A DNA stretch of 64,000 nucleotides from Salipiger mangrovisoli (GTDB lineage: Bacteria > Pseudomonadota > Alphaproteobacteria > Rhodobacterales > Rhodobacteraceae). The position numbers and the translations under genes are program-made. Each line of letters opens with the position of its first letter. Within the stretch, counting starts at the first letter, position 1. This document shows positions 47,834 to 57,413 of the stretch, in pieces. The notes under the pieces were generated by a model, which saw nothing but the letters and a program-made list of their open reading frames with translations, was not told the origin of the DNA and ran no database searches. Location of the stretch: assembly GCF_015223355.1 (NCBI RefSeq), contig NZ_JADFFK010000003.1, positions 241,909-305,908 on the forward strand, in the 5' to 3' direction.

Positions 47834-48757
47834 TCAGTCCGCTTCGAGCAGGGCAGCCCAGTCTTCTGAGGCAATCCAGTCGCAGAACGCAGCGATCGTC
47901 TTCACCCTCCGGTGCGCTTTGGGCAGCACGAGGTAAAAGCCGGGAATATCGCCCTCGGGCATATCCGCGAGAATATCGAGCCCGAGCGGCGCTACAAGCT
48001 TGCCTGACTCCAGGTCGTCCAGAGCGTCGATGCGCGAAACAAGGCCGATCCCGAGGCCCGAGATCGTCCCGCGCCGCATGGTCGCGGCGTCCTGGAATTC
48101 GATCTCGCCCGCGGCCTCGCGCGAGGGCACTCCAAGGTGCGAGAGCACGCGCTGCCAGTGCGACCGCGCCAGTACCGGATGCAAAAGCGTGTGGTTCACC
48201 AGGTCCGCGGGGGTCTTCACCTTCGCGGCCAACTCGGGCGCGCAGCAGATGATCTTGGGGTCATGCACCAGCAGCGTCACGTCGACATCCTTCCAGCGGC
48301 CAAATCCCCATTGGATAGAGGCATCGACCTCGTCCGCAGCGAAATCGGGAAGCTCGACCATGGTGGTCAGCCGCAGATCGGCACCGGGCATACGCTCGCG
48401 GAAGTGTTCGAGCCGCTCCATCAGGTAGCGTGTGGCGAAATAGGGGCTGACGTTGATGTTGATGCGGTTGCGGTAGGTCGCGTTGGTGACCCGGCGCACG
48501 CCTTCGGTGAACTCGTCGAACCCCGCGCGCACGAAATGCGAGAAGAGGATCGCCTGCTCGGTCGGCTCGATCACCCGGCCCTTGCGCTGGAAAAGCTCGA
48601 CCTGGAGCATGTCCTCGAGCAGCTTGATCTGCTGGCTCACCGCCTGCGGCGTCACCAGAAGCTCGTCCGCCGCGGCGCGGAAGCTGCCGTGTTTCATCAC
48701 CGAGGAGAACACCCGCAACGAGTTGAGCGGGGGCAGGCGCACCGATCGCGTGCTCAT
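47834..48757 (-). CDS. GcvA-like LysR-family transcriptional regulator
   Basis: A 307-residue regulator. The HTH lies in SFRAAADELLVTPQAVSQQI, and the ligand domain opens with the GcvA-group pattern ININVSPYFATRYLMERLEHF. It lies between the SDR pair and the seven-gene catabolic operon on the same strand. It is the best candidate to bind the shared palindrome found at 47.7, 58.07 and 61.05 kb. Confidence 0.88.
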   Translation of the reverse strand: MSTRSVRLPPLNSLRVFSSVMKHGSFRAAADELLVTPQAVSQQIKLLEDMLQVELFQRKGRVIEPTEQAILFSHFVRAGFDEFTEGVRRVTNATYRNRININVSPYFATRYLMERLEHFRERMPGADLRLTTMVELPDFAADEVDASIQWGFGRWKDVDVTLLVHDPKIICCAPELAAKVKTPADLVNHTLLHPVLARSHWQRVLSHLGVPSREAAGEIEFQDAATMRRGTISGLGIGLVSRIDALDDLESGKLVAPLGLDILADMPEGDIPGFYLVLPKAHRRVKTIAAFCDWIASEDWAALLEAD

Positions 48758-48806
48758 CTTTCAGAGCCTTCCCAATGCGCCTGTCCCATGTGTCTGTCTC
48801 CGTCCG

Positions 48807-50012
48807 TCAGATGACCGCCCGCTCGAGGAACGGCCGACCGGCCACGATGCGCTCGAAGCCGACTTCACTGAGGTCGAGAGTGCGGAAACCGCCGTAGATG
48901 ATCAACTCCGAAACGCCGCGTCCGGTGGCCGGACCTTGTTGCAGGCCATGGCCGGAAAAGCCGTTGGCGAAGATGAAGTTGCCGACCTCGGGGTGAGCCC
49001 CGACGACCATGTTGTGGTCGAGCGTGTTGAAGGCATAATGCCCGGCCCATTGGTTCACCACCTTGATCGCCTCGAAGGACTCCGAGCGCTCGGCGAGGGC
49101 CGGCCAGATGATCTCTTCGAACTCGTCGTAGCGCGGATCGAAATCGTCCCAATCGACAGCAGGATCGTCGATCGGCGGGCACCCTGTGAGGAAGAACTTG
49201 CCCTCTGGGCGGCAGAAGACGCCCGACGGGTCGATCATCAGAGGCAGGCGGCCGTCATTCAGGGTTGCACTTCCCTCGGGGGTCTTGGCGCAGTCGAAAA
49301 CGAAAAGCGTGCGCTTGCGCGGCTCGACGGGGATGTCGAGCCCGGCCATGCGGGCGGTCCTTGCCGCACGCGGGCCCGAGGCGTTCACCACCGTGCCGGC
49401 CTCGATCACCGCGCCCGATGCCAGCGTGACCGAGGTGACCCGGCTGCCTTCACGGTTGATCCCGACAACCTGGTCGGTGACGTATTCGGCACCCTGTGAC
49501 CGCGCCTTGTTGCGGAAGCCGTACATGAGGCCGGTGTTGTTGAACCAGCCCTCGCCCGAGCGCCCGTAGGAGGCCAGCGCGATGTCGTCGACCCGAATAT
49601 GCGGGAAGGCACTGGCCAACTCGTCGCGGTTCCAAAGAACGACATCCGCGCCGCAGGACACTTGCGCCGCGTGGTTGTCCCTCAGGATCTGCACCTGCTC
49701 GGGCGTGTTCGCCAGGAAGAGGTAGCCGCCGGAATGGAAGTTGAGATCGGGCTTGTCGCCATCCACCTCCATCATCTTGCCGAAGTTGCGGATGATTTCC
49801 GAGCCGTACTGGCTGATCTTCACGTTGATCGGGTTCGAGAACTGGGTGCGGATCGACGAGGACGACAGCGAGGTGGATGCCTTCAGGTACGTCGGATCCT
49901 TCTCGACCACGAGCACCGAGCCGGTGAAATCGGGATTGGCGGTCAGGTAATAAGCGACGGCCGAGCCGATCACCGCGCCGCCGACGATGACCACGTCGTA
50001 GTGCTGTTTCAT
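48807..50012 (-). CDS. FAD-dependent amine/amino-acid oxidoreductase (DAO family)
   Basis: A 401-residue flavoprotein of the D-amino-acid oxidase/sarcosine oxidase beta fold. The N-terminal dinucleotide loop is VIVGGAVIGSAVAYYL (Gly-Gly-Ala-x-x-Gly, a variant of GxGxxG), then ASTSLSSSSIRTQFSNP, which is the flavin-site region of the DAO family. The C-terminus has GHYAFNTLDHNMVVG and NGFSGHGLQQGPATGRG. Likely substrates are secondary amines or N-alkyl amino acids. Its start overlaps the stop of the epimerase-like gene (ATGA), and it is the last gene of the operon. Confidence 0.88.
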   Translation of the reverse strand: MKQHYDVVIVGGAVIGSAVAYYLTANPDFTGSVLVVEKDPTYLKASTSLSSSSIRTQFSNPINVKISQYGSEIIRNFGKMMEVDGDKPDLNFHSGGYLFLANTPEQVQILRDNHAAQVSCGADVVLWNRDELASAFPHIRVDDIALASYGRSGEGWFNNTGLMYGFRNKARSQGAEYVTDQVVGINREGSRVTSVTLASGAVIEAGTVVNASGPRAARTARMAGLDIPVEPRKRTLFVFDCAKTPEGSATLNDGRLPLMIDPSGVFCRPEGKFFLTGCPPIDDPAVDWDDFDPRYDEFEEIIWPALAERSESFEAIKVVNQWAGHYAFNTLDHNMVVGAHPEVGNFIFANGFSGHGLQQGPATGRGVSELIIYGGFRTLDLSEVGFERIVAGRPFLERAVI

Positions 50013-50827
50013 TCCGCGGCCTCGTCGTTGGGGTGGCCGAGGTTGACGAACCAGCCGCCGATCCGATGGGTTGCCGGGTCGTTGGGATCGGCCGGCTCGG
50101 TCTTCGCCTCCATCGCCTCGCGATAGGGCTCCGAGCTGTCCTGCGGCTGATAGCCGAGGAAACCCGAGTTGCTCATGTTCACCGGCTTGACCTTGTTGTC
50201 GGACATGCCGGCGGTGATCGTGTGGCCGAGGTGCGGCGTGGTCAGGCATGCGGTGACGAGGCGGATGCAGTCGTCGAAGGACAGCCAGGACCAGAGCATC
50301 CGGCGATCGGCGGGCTCGGGGAAGGACGAGAAGATGCGAATGCAGGCGCTCTCGATGCCGAACTTGTCCCAGTAGAGGCTCGCGAGCGACTCCACGAAGC
50401 ATTTCGACACGCCGTAAAGGCTGTCGGGCCGCGGCTTGGCATCGGCATCGATGCCGTCGTTGATGCCATGATAGCCGATGGCATGGACCGAGGACGCATA
50501 GACCACGCGCTTCACGCCGTGTTTCCGGGCGCCCTCGTAGATGTGGTAGGAGCCGCGGATATTGCTGTCGAGGATCTCTTCCCAGGGCCTCTCGAGCGGT
50601 GCGCCGCCCATGTGCACGATGGCATCGCAGCCCTCGGTCGCCGCCACGGTGGCGGCCTCGTCGGCAAGGTCGAAGACCAGTCCCTGTTCGTTGGGCTGGA
50701 GGTTCTCGCAGGCCACGCGGTCGGCCAGCACCAGCGTTTCGGCCAGCGGCGCAAGGCCACGCCGGAGCTCGGTGCCAAGGCGCCCTGCGGCGCCGGTGAT
50801 CAGGATTTTCTTGTAGGGTTTGCTCAT
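50009..50827 (-). CDS. NAD-dependent epimerase/dehydratase family protein, uronate-dehydrogenase-like
   Basis: A 272-residue extended SDR. It has ITGAAGRLG at the N-terminus, IVHMGGAPLERPWEEILDSN, the SSVHAIGYHG serine region and YGVSK (Y-x-x-x-K). This series is close to uronate dehydrogenase (Udh) of Agrobacterium and Pseudomonas, which oxidizes glucuronate and galacturonate to lactones. Neighbours are not those of a uronate pathway, so the real substrate may differ. The ATG at 50827 lies 10 bases after the aminotransferase stop. Confidence 0.78.
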   Translation of the reverse strand: MSKPYKKILITGAAGRLGTELRRGLAPLAETLVLADRVACENLQPNEQGLVFDLADEAATVAATEGCDAIVHMGGAPLERPWEEILDSNIRGSYHIYEGARKHGVKRVVYASSVHAIGYHGINDGIDADAKPRPDSLYGVSKCFVESLASLYWDKFGIESACIRIFSSFPEPADRRMLWSWLSFDDCIRLVTACLTTPHLGHTITAGMSDNKVKPVNMSNSGFLGYQPQDSSEPYREAMEAKTEPADPNDPATHRIGGWFVNLGHPNDEAAE

Positions 50828-50837
50828 CTGTCCAGCC

Positions 50838-52043
50838 TCAGCGGTCAAGTTGCGCAACGGCGCGCGCGATGCGGGACACGGCTTCGGAAAGCTCTGCCTC
50901 GGAGGTCGCGGTCGAGATGCGGAAATAGGGCGAGAGCCCGTAGGCGGTGCCGGGTACGGCGGCGACATGCGCGACATCGAGAAGGTACTTCGCAACCGCC
51001 ACGTCATCCTCCAGCACGGTCCCCGACGGGGTGTGCGCGCCGATCAGCGCGGCGCAGCCGATGTAGGCATAGAACGCGCCTTCGGGCGGGTCGAGGGTCA
51101 GCGCGTTGATTTGCCGGATGCCCTCGACCACCATGTTCCGGCGGCGCTCGAAGGCTTCGCGGAAGGACTGAACTTCGTCCTGCGGCCCTTCCAGCGCAGC
51201 CTGCGCAGCGCGCTGCGCGGGGGCGCTGACCGAGGTGCACGACTGGCTCTGAACCGTCGCCATGGCCTTGATCAGGTCGCGCGGACCCGCGGCGTAGCCG
51301 ACCCGCCAGCCGGTCATCGCATAGGCCTTCGACACGCCGTTGACGATCAGCGTGCGGTCGCGAAGCTGCGGGCAGGCGGCGCCGACGGAGACGAAGGCGC
51401 GCCCGTCGAAGGTGATGTGCTCGTAGATCTCGTCCGACAGGATCATCACCTGCGGATGACGGTCGAGAACCGCGCCGAGCGCCTCGAGCTGGGCGCGCGA
51501 ATAGACCGCGCCCGAGGGGTTGCCGGGCATGTTGAGGAAGAGCCAGCGGGTGCGCGGGGTGATTGCCGCCTCGAGCACCTCGGGCGTCAGGCGGAAGCCG
51601 CTTTCGGCCGGGCAGGCCGGGGTGACCGGCACGCCGCCGAAGAGTTTTGCCATCTCGGGGTAGGAGACGAAGTAGGGCGCGGGCAGGATCAGCTCGTCAC
51701 CCTCGTCCACCGTTGCCATAAGGGCGTTGAAGATGATCTGCTTGGCACCGTTGGCCACCGCGATCTCGTCAACTGAATACTCGAGGCCGTTTTCGCGGCG
51801 GAACTTCTCGCAGACGGCGCGGCGCAGGTCCGGAGTGCCGAGCGAGGCGGTGTAGAGCATCCGGTTGGCACGCGCCTCGGCAAAGGCGATCTCGGTCACA
51901 TGTGCCGGTGCCGCGAAGTCTGGCTCGCCGAGCCCGAGGTCGATCACGTCGACACCGGTGGCGGCAAGGTCCTTCGCAGCCTGGCTGACGGCCATGGAGG
52001 CCGAGGGTTTGACCACCGAAAGGCGGGTCGCGATATGGGTCAT
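50838..52043 (-). CDS. Class I aminotransferase (aspartate aminotransferase family)
   Basis: A 401-residue PLP enzyme. Cofactor and substrate motifs are LGLGEPDFAAP, NMPGNPSGAVY, LSDEIYEHI, the PLP lysine in NGVSKAYAMTGWRVGY, and C-terminal FRISTATS with Arg. It is of the type Ib aspartate aminotransferase/prephenate aminotransferase group. It lies between hyuB and the epimerase-like gene and overlaps hyuB by 4 bases. Confidence 0.9.
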   Translation of the reverse strand: MTHIATRLSVVKPSASMAVSQAAKDLAATGVDVIDLGLGEPDFAAPAHVTEIAFAEARANRMLYTASLGTPDLRRAVCEKFRRENGLEYSVDEIAVANGAKQIIFNALMATVDEGDELILPAPYFVSYPEMAKLFGGVPVTPACPAESGFRLTPEVLEAAITPRTRWLFLNMPGNPSGAVYSRAQLEALGAVLDRHPQVMILSDEIYEHITFDGRAFVSVGAACPQLRDRTLIVNGVSKAYAMTGWRVGYAAGPRDLIKAMATVQSQSCTSVSAPAQRAAQAALEGPQDEVQSFREAFERRRNMVVEGIRQINALTLDPPEGAFYAYIGCAALIGAHTPSGTVLEDDVAVAKYLLDVAHVAAVPGTAYGLSPYFRISTATSEAELSEAVSRIARAVAQLDR

Positions 52044-53659
52044 TTCTTGCCTCTAGTGAGATAGCCCTTGCGCAGGTCTGTGGTGCGGGCTTCGGGATCA
52101 CGCGCTTCGGGGGCGCCGAAGCCGCCGCCGCCGGGCAGGTTGAGGATCAGGCGCTTGCCGGCGGGCACGTGCTGCCAGCCCTTGGGGCGCAGCTTGGTGC
52201 CATCGTCCAGCGCCACCGAGCCCGGCGCGCCGTCATGTCCGCCGTCGCGGCCGCGCGCGGCCTGCGTCACCCGGTCGAACATGGCCGAGAAGTCGAACTC
52301 GTGGCCCTCGGCGGCACCGATCTCGATGATCTGGCCGAGGCCGCCGCGGAACTCGCCGTCGCCGCCGGAGTCCGGGCGCAGCTCCTTGCGCCAGATGACG
52401 ACGGGGCCGGTGTGCTCGGTCGCCTCGATCGGCATGGTGTGCACCCCCGAGGGGAAAGCGGTGGCCGAGAGCCCGTCGAGCCCCGGTCGGGCACCCATGC
52501 CGCCCGAGTTGAACATCAGCACCTCGGCGCGCTCGCCCTCCTTGCCCTTTTCGGGGCGGGCGGAAATGTGAATGTTCCACAGCGCCCCCGCGCCTTCGGC
52601 GAGGATCTTGCCGGGCAGCGCCTTGGCCAGCGCCCCCAGCACGAGATCGGGCACCATGTGGCCGATGACGTGGCGCAGCGATACAGGGGCGGGCCGCTCG
52701 GCGTTGAGGATGTTGACCGGCGAAGAGACGTCGAAGGCCGCGAGCGAGGCAGAGTTGTTGGGGATGTCCGGCGCGACCACGCATTTGATCGCGTAGCAGG
52801 CATAGGCCTTGGTGTAGATCAGCGGCACGTTGATGCCCCAGGGGGACATGCCGTCGGACCCGGCGAAGTCGACGTTCACCTTGTCGCCCGCGATCTCGAT
52901 CTCGGCGGTCAGCCGGATCGGCGTGTCATAGCCGTCGGTCAGCATCTCGTTCGACCATGTGCCCTTCGGCAGCTCGGCCAGACGCTCCATCACCGCGGTG
53001 CGGGTGCGCGAGAAGATGAAGTCGCCCAGCTCGTCGAGGTTGGCAAAGCCCACCTCGTCCAGCATCTCGATCAGCCGCTTGTGGCCGACGTCGTTGCAGG
53101 CCGCGAGCGAGTAGAAGTCGCCGATCACCTGGTTCGGCTCGCGCACGTTGGCGCGCAGCATGGCCAGCAGCGTGCGGTTGACCTCGCCGCGCTCGGCGAA
53201 CTTCATGATCGGGATCTGGATGCCTTCCTCGTAGACCGACTTGCCGTCGGCGCCGAAGCCGCGCCCGCCCACATCGACGACATGCGCCGTGCAGGCGAAG
53301 AAGCCGACCAGTTCGTCGCCCTTGAAGGAGGGCGAGACCATGGTGATGTCGTGCAGGTGGCCGGTGCCCTTCCATGGGTCGTTGGTCACGTAGGTGTCGC
53401 CCGCGAACATCTGTTCGCGCGGGATCTCGGCGATGAAGTGCAGCACCGCCTCGGCCATGGTGTTCACGTGACCCGGCGTACCCGTGACCGCCTGCGCCAG
53501 CATCTGGCCGCGCGGGTCGAAGACGCCGGCGGACAGATCGCCCGCCTCGCGGACCGAGGTCGAAAAGGCGGTGCGCAGCAGGGTGAGCGCCTGTTCCTCG
53601 ACGACCGAGATCAGGCGGTTCCACATGACCTGCATGCGGATTTCATCGACTTGGCTCAT
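52040..53659 (-). CDS. hyuB: Hydantoinase/oxoprolinase subunit B
   Basis: A 539-residue subunit of ATP-dependent hydantoinase/5-oxoprolinase-like enzymes, which open cyclic amides such as N-methylhydantoin or 5-oxoproline. It begins with the family pattern DEIRMQVMWNRLISVVEEQA, then REAGDLSAGVFDPRG, and ends with a Gly-rich NLPGGGGFGAPEARDPEA. It overlaps hyuA at its start and the aminotransferase at its end (ATGA in both cases), so the three are made together. Confidence 0.93.
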   Translation of the reverse strand: MSQVDEIRMQVMWNRLISVVEEQALTLLRTAFSTSVREAGDLSAGVFDPRGQMLAQAVTGTPGHVNTMAEAVLHFIAEIPREQMFAGDTYVTNDPWKGTGHLHDITMVSPSFKGDELVGFFACTAHVVDVGGRGFGADGKSVYEEGIQIPIMKFAERGEVNRTLLAMLRANVREPNQVIGDFYSLAACNDVGHKRLIEMLDEVGFANLDELGDFIFSRTRTAVMERLAELPKGTWSNEMLTDGYDTPIRLTAEIEIAGDKVNVDFAGSDGMSPWGINVPLIYTKAYACYAIKCVVAPDIPNNSASLAAFDVSSPVNILNAERPAPVSLRHVIGHMVPDLVLGALAKALPGKILAEGAGALWNIHISARPEKGKEGERAEVLMFNSGGMGARPGLDGLSATAFPSGVHTMPIEATEHTGPVVIWRKELRPDSGGDGEFRGGLGQIIEIGAAEGHEFDFSAMFDRVTQAARGRDGGHDGAPGSVALDDGTKLRPKGWQHVPAGKRLILNLPGGGGFGAPEARDPEARTTDLRKGYLTRGKK

Positions 53660-55737
53660 GCTTTCGGTCCTTTCCGCACGAGAAGGATGGTGCCGTCGGG
53701 TTGGATCACGGCAGCGAAGGGAGAGGTGACGACGGTCGAGGTCTCGCGCTCGACAATCACCGCGGGACCGGCAATGCGGTCGCCGGGCAGCAGCGTCTCG
53801 CGCTCGGCGATCAGGGTCTGCATCGGCGCGCCCGTTGCAGGGTCGAAGACCTCGCGGCAGGGGCTGACGTCGCGGACCTTGCCCGAGGTGTCGAGCGCCA
53901 CGGTCTCGGGGGCGGCCATGATGTCCTGCGCCTTGACCGAGAAGGTGACGAACTCGATCTCCGGCCCTTCCACGGCCCGGCCGAAGAACTGCGCGTAGCG
54001 CTGCTTGAAGGCCGTTTCGATGCCGCAGTGATCACCCGGCGCGAAGGCGCGGTCGGGCAGGGTGACGGGGATCTCCCAGCCTTGCCCGGCGTAGCGCATG
54101 AAGGCGGTGATCTCCCGGGTGATCTCGCCCTCGGTGCCGGCGCGCACGAAGCTCTCGGCGGTCTGCTTCAACTCGTCCAGCAGCGCGTTCAGCGCCTTCG
54201 CGTCGAAGCCCGAGAGCGGCATGATCTTTGAGGCCAGCGCCTCGTAGCCGAAGGGTGCCTTGAGGAACCCGATGGCCGAGCCGACACCCGCACCGCGCGG
54301 AATGAGGCACTGGTCGACGCCGAGCTTTTCGCACAGGCGCGCGGCATGCAGCGGGGCGGCGCCGCCGAAGGCGATCATGATGTTCTCGCCGATGGCCTTG
54401 CCGTTCTCGACCGCGTGCACGCGGGCGGCGTTGGCCATGTTCTCGTCGACCACCTCGACGATGCCGAAGGCGGCGGCCTGGGCATCGAGCGAGAGCTTGT
54501 CGCCGACATCGCGCGTGATCGCAGCACGGGAGGCATCGGTCCGGAGCTTGATCTTGCCGCCGGCGAAATTGTCGGGGTCGAGCTTGCCGAGCACGAGGTC
54601 GGCGTCGGTGATTGCGGGGCGGTCGCCGCCGCGGCCGTAGCAGGCCGGGCCTGGTTCCGAAGCGGCGCTTTCCGGGCCGGTCTGGATGCGGCCCATGGCG
54701 TCGACCCAGGCGATCGAGCCGCCGCCCGCGCCGATCTCGATCATCTCGATCACCGGGATCGAGATTGGCATGCCCGAGCCCTTGCAGAAGCGGTAGGTGC
54801 GGGCGACCTCGAAGGTGCGCGCGGTCTGCGGCTGGAAGTCCTCGATCAGGCAGATCTTGGCGGTGGTGCCGCCCATGTCGTAGCTGACCACGCGGTCGAG
54901 ACCGAAGCGCCGCGCCACGTCGGCGGCGAAGATCGCGCCGCCCGCGGGCCCGGATTCCACCAGGCGCACGGGGAACTCGGCCGCCGTCTCGACCGAGATC
55001 AGCCCGCCACCGGAGTGGATCATGAAGACAGGGCAGGAAGCCCCCATCTCCTTCAGCCGGTCCTGCAGGCGGCCAAGGTAATCGGCCATCTGCGGGCGTA
55101 CGTAGGCGTTGGCGCAGACCGTGTTGAAGCGCTCGAACTCGCGCATCTGCGGCGAGACCTCGGCGGAAATGGAGATCGGCACGTCGAGCTTTGCGCCGAG
55201 GATCTCGCGGGCGCGTTCCTCGTGGGCGGGGTTCAGGTAGGAATGGATGAAGCCGATGGCGACGGCACCGAAACCCTCGGCCTTGATGGTGTCCGCCAGC
55301 GCCTCGAGCGCCGCCTCGTCGAGCGGCTGGATCTCGGCGCCCTTGGCGTTCATCCGGCCCTTGACCGCGAAACGGTCCTCGCGCGGGATCAGCGGGGTCG
55401 GCAGCTTGAGGTTGAGGTCGTATTGCTCGAAGCGGTTCTCGGTCCGCATCTCGATGACGTCCCGGAAACCCTCGGTTGTGACCAGCGCGGTGCGTGCGCC
55501 ACGGCGCTCGATCAGCGCGTTGGTGGCAAGCGTGGTGCCGTGGATGACGATGTCGATATCACCGAAGCTGATGCCCGCGTCGGCACAGACGATTTCCATG
55601 CCGTCGAGGATCGCCTGTTCCGGGTTGCCGTAGTTGGTCAGCACCTTGGTCGAGTAGAGCGTGCCGCGCATGTCCAGTGCGATGTCGGTGAAGGTGCCGC
55701 CGATGTCGGCACCGAGGCGGATGTCGGATCTGGTCAT
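53656..55737 (-). CDS. hyuA: Hydantoinase/oxoprolinase subunit A
   Basis: A 693-residue ATP-binding partner of HyuB. The N-terminal actin-fold phosphate loop is LGADIGGTFTDIALD (about 7-21), the second loop is SYDMGGTTAKICL and the third is near IAFGGAAPLHAARL. Length is normal for hyuA. It overlaps the ThDP enzyme gene and hyuB by 4 bases each. Confidence 0.94.
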   Translation of the reverse strand: MTRSDIRLGADIGGTFTDIALDMRGTLYSTKVLTNYGNPEQAILDGMEIVCADAGISFGDIDIVIHGTTLATNALIERRGARTALVTTEGFRDVIEMRTENRFEQYDLNLKLPTPLIPREDRFAVKGRMNAKGAEIQPLDEAALEALADTIKAEGFGAVAIGFIHSYLNPAHEERAREILGAKLDVPISISAEVSPQMREFERFNTVCANAYVRPQMADYLGRLQDRLKEMGASCPVFMIHSGGGLISVETAAEFPVRLVESGPAGGAIFAADVARRFGLDRVVSYDMGGTTAKICLIEDFQPQTARTFEVARTYRFCKGSGMPISIPVIEMIEIGAGGGSIAWVDAMGRIQTGPESAASEPGPACYGRGGDRPAITDADLVLGKLDPDNFAGGKIKLRTDASRAAITRDVGDKLSLDAQAAAFGIVEVVDENMANAARVHAVENGKAIGENIMIAFGGAAPLHAARLCEKLGVDQCLIPRGAGVGSAIGFLKAPFGYEALASKIMPLSGFDAKALNALLDELKQTAESFVRAGTEGEITREITAFMRYAGQGWEIPVTLPDRAFAPGDHCGIETAFKQRYAQFFGRAVEGPEIEFVTFSVKAQDIMAAPETVALDTSGKVRDVSPCREVFDPATGAPMQTLIAERETLLPGDRIAGPAVIVERETSTVVTSPFAAVIQPDGTILLVRKGPKA

Positions 55738-57413
55738 GCGGGGTCCTTCCGGGCTGCGAGCGCAGCCTCGCGCATCTGGCTGAGGGTCTGGCGCGGGGTG
55801 AGCGCCTCGGGAGAAATGTTGAGCTCGAGCAGCGCGCCTGTCTTCGAGGCGAGGGCCCGGTCGAAAGCGGCGGCGAAGTCGTCGGTCGTCTCGACCCGCT
55901 CGGCGTGGAAGTCGTAAGCCTTTGCGAGCGTGACGAAGTCGGGGTTTTCCATCGTCGTGCCCGAGACGCGCGCCGGGTAGTGGCGTTCCTGGTGGGCTCG
56001 GATGGTGCCATAGATGCCGTTGTTGAGCACCAGCACGATGGGTTGCGCGCCGGCCTGCATCGCCGAGGCGAGTTCCTGGCAGTTCATCTGGAAATCGCCG
56101 TCGCCGGCGAAGCAGATGACGGTGCGCTCGGGGCAGGCGACCTTGGCGGCGACGGCGGCAGGAAGGCCGTAGCCCATGGCGCCGGACTGCGGCGCGAGCA
56201 GCCGCGCGGCGGGGCCATACTGGAAGAACTTGCCTGGCCAGACGGTGAAGTTACCCGCGCCGTTGGTCAGGATGAAATCCTCTGGCAGCTTCTCGCGCAG
56301 CAGCGCACAGACCTTGCCCATGTCCACGGGCGAGGGCAGGTCGGGCAGCTCGAAGCCCGCCTCGTATGCATCGCGGCCCGCCTTGCGCCATTCAGCCCAG
56401 TCGCCCTTGACCGGCTTCAGCGCGCCAAGCGCGGCGGCAAAGGCATTCGGGCCGGACTGGATGCCGAGGGTCGGGCGGTAGACCTTGCCGATCTCGATGT
56501 CCGAGGCGTGGACGTGCACAATTTTCTGCTTCGGCTGCGGCACTTCGAGCAGCGTGTAGCCGTCGGTAGAATTCTCGCCGAAGCGGTTGTTGACCGCGAG
56601 GATCACGTCGGCCTCGGCGATGAGTTTCTTGACCGAGGGGGCCATGCCAACTCCGGCTTCGCCGCAGAACACCGGGGAGCGGTTGTCGAACTGGTCCTGG
56701 TAACGGAAGACCGAGACAACGGGGATATCGGATGCCTCGGCAAAGCGGCGCATCGGCTCGGTCCCTTCACCGCGCCAGTTGCAGCCACCATAGAGGATCA
56801 GCGGTCGCTTTGCCCCGGCAAGCATCTCGCGCAGGCGGGTCATGGCGGAGGCTGCGGGCTCGGCCTCGGTGATCTCGACCGGGCCGGTCAGCGGAGCGGA
56901 GGAGGTCAGCGAGGTCAGCATGTCCTCGGGCAGGGCGATGACCACCGGGCCGGGACGGCCCGAGAGCGCGACGGTCCAGGCGCGCGAGAGGATCTCGGGG
57001 ATGCGCTCGACGAGGTCGATCTCGACGGCCCACTTCGCCATGGTGCCGAACACGGCCTTGTAGTCCACCTCCTGGAACGCCTCGCGGCCCTTCATGTCGG
57101 TGCCGACCTGGCCCACGAAGAGGATCATCGGCGCGCTGTCCTGCATCGCGGTGTGCACGCCGATCGAGGCATTGGTGGCGCCTGGGCCGCGTGTCACCAT
57201 GCAGATTCCCGGCGTACCGGTTAGCTTGCCGTATGCCGCGGCCATGAAGCTGGCACCGCCCTCATTGCGGCAGAGCACGTAGTCGAGCTTGCCGGGCGTG
57301 TCGTGCAGGGCGTCCAGCACGGCGAGATAGCTCTCGCCAGGCACGCCGAAGCTCTTGGTCGCACCGAGAGCCATCAGGCTTTCGACAAGAAGCTGTCCTC
57401 CGTTGCGGGTCAT
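55734..57413 (-). CDS. ThDP-dependent enzyme, acetolactate synthase-like
   Basis: A 559-residue protein of the thiamine diphosphate family. The Pyr domain (about 1-180) has the activating Glu51 in CRNEGGASFMAAAYGKLTG, the central domain spans about 195-330, and the PP domain (about 365-530) has GDGDFQMNCQELASAMQ...NN, the ThDP/Mg motif. It groups with acetolactate synthase-like decarboxylases/ligases, and no regulatory subunit gene is nearby, so amino-acid synthesis is unlikely. It overlaps the SDR-like gene before it and hyuA after it. It may decarboxylate or condense a 2-oxo acid made by the pathway. Confidence 0.88.
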   Translation of the reverse strand: MTRNGGQLLVESLMALGATKSFGVPGESYLAVLDALHDTPGKLDYVLCRNEGGASFMAAAYGKLTGTPGICMVTRGPGATNASIGVHTAMQDSAPMILFVGQVGTDMKGREAFQEVDYKAVFGTMAKWAVEIDLVERIPEILSRAWTVALSGRPGPVVIALPEDMLTSLTSSAPLTGPVEITEAEPAASAMTRLREMLAGAKRPLILYGGCNWRGEGTEPMRRFAEASDIPVVSVFRYQDQFDNRSPVFCGEAGVGMAPSVKKLIAEADVILAVNNRFGENSTDGYTLLEVPQPKQKIVHVHASDIEIGKVYRPTLGIQSGPNAFAAALGALKPVKGDWAEWRKAGRDAYEAGFELPDLPSPVDMGKVCALLREKLPEDFILTNGAGNFTVWPGKFFQYGPAARLLAPQSGAMGYGLPAAVAAKVACPERTVICFAGDGDFQMNCQELASAMQAGAQPIVLVLNNGIYGTIRAHQERHYPARVSGTTMENPDFVTLAKAYDFHAERVETTDDFAAAFDRALASKTGALLELNISPEALTPRQTLSQMREAALAARKDPA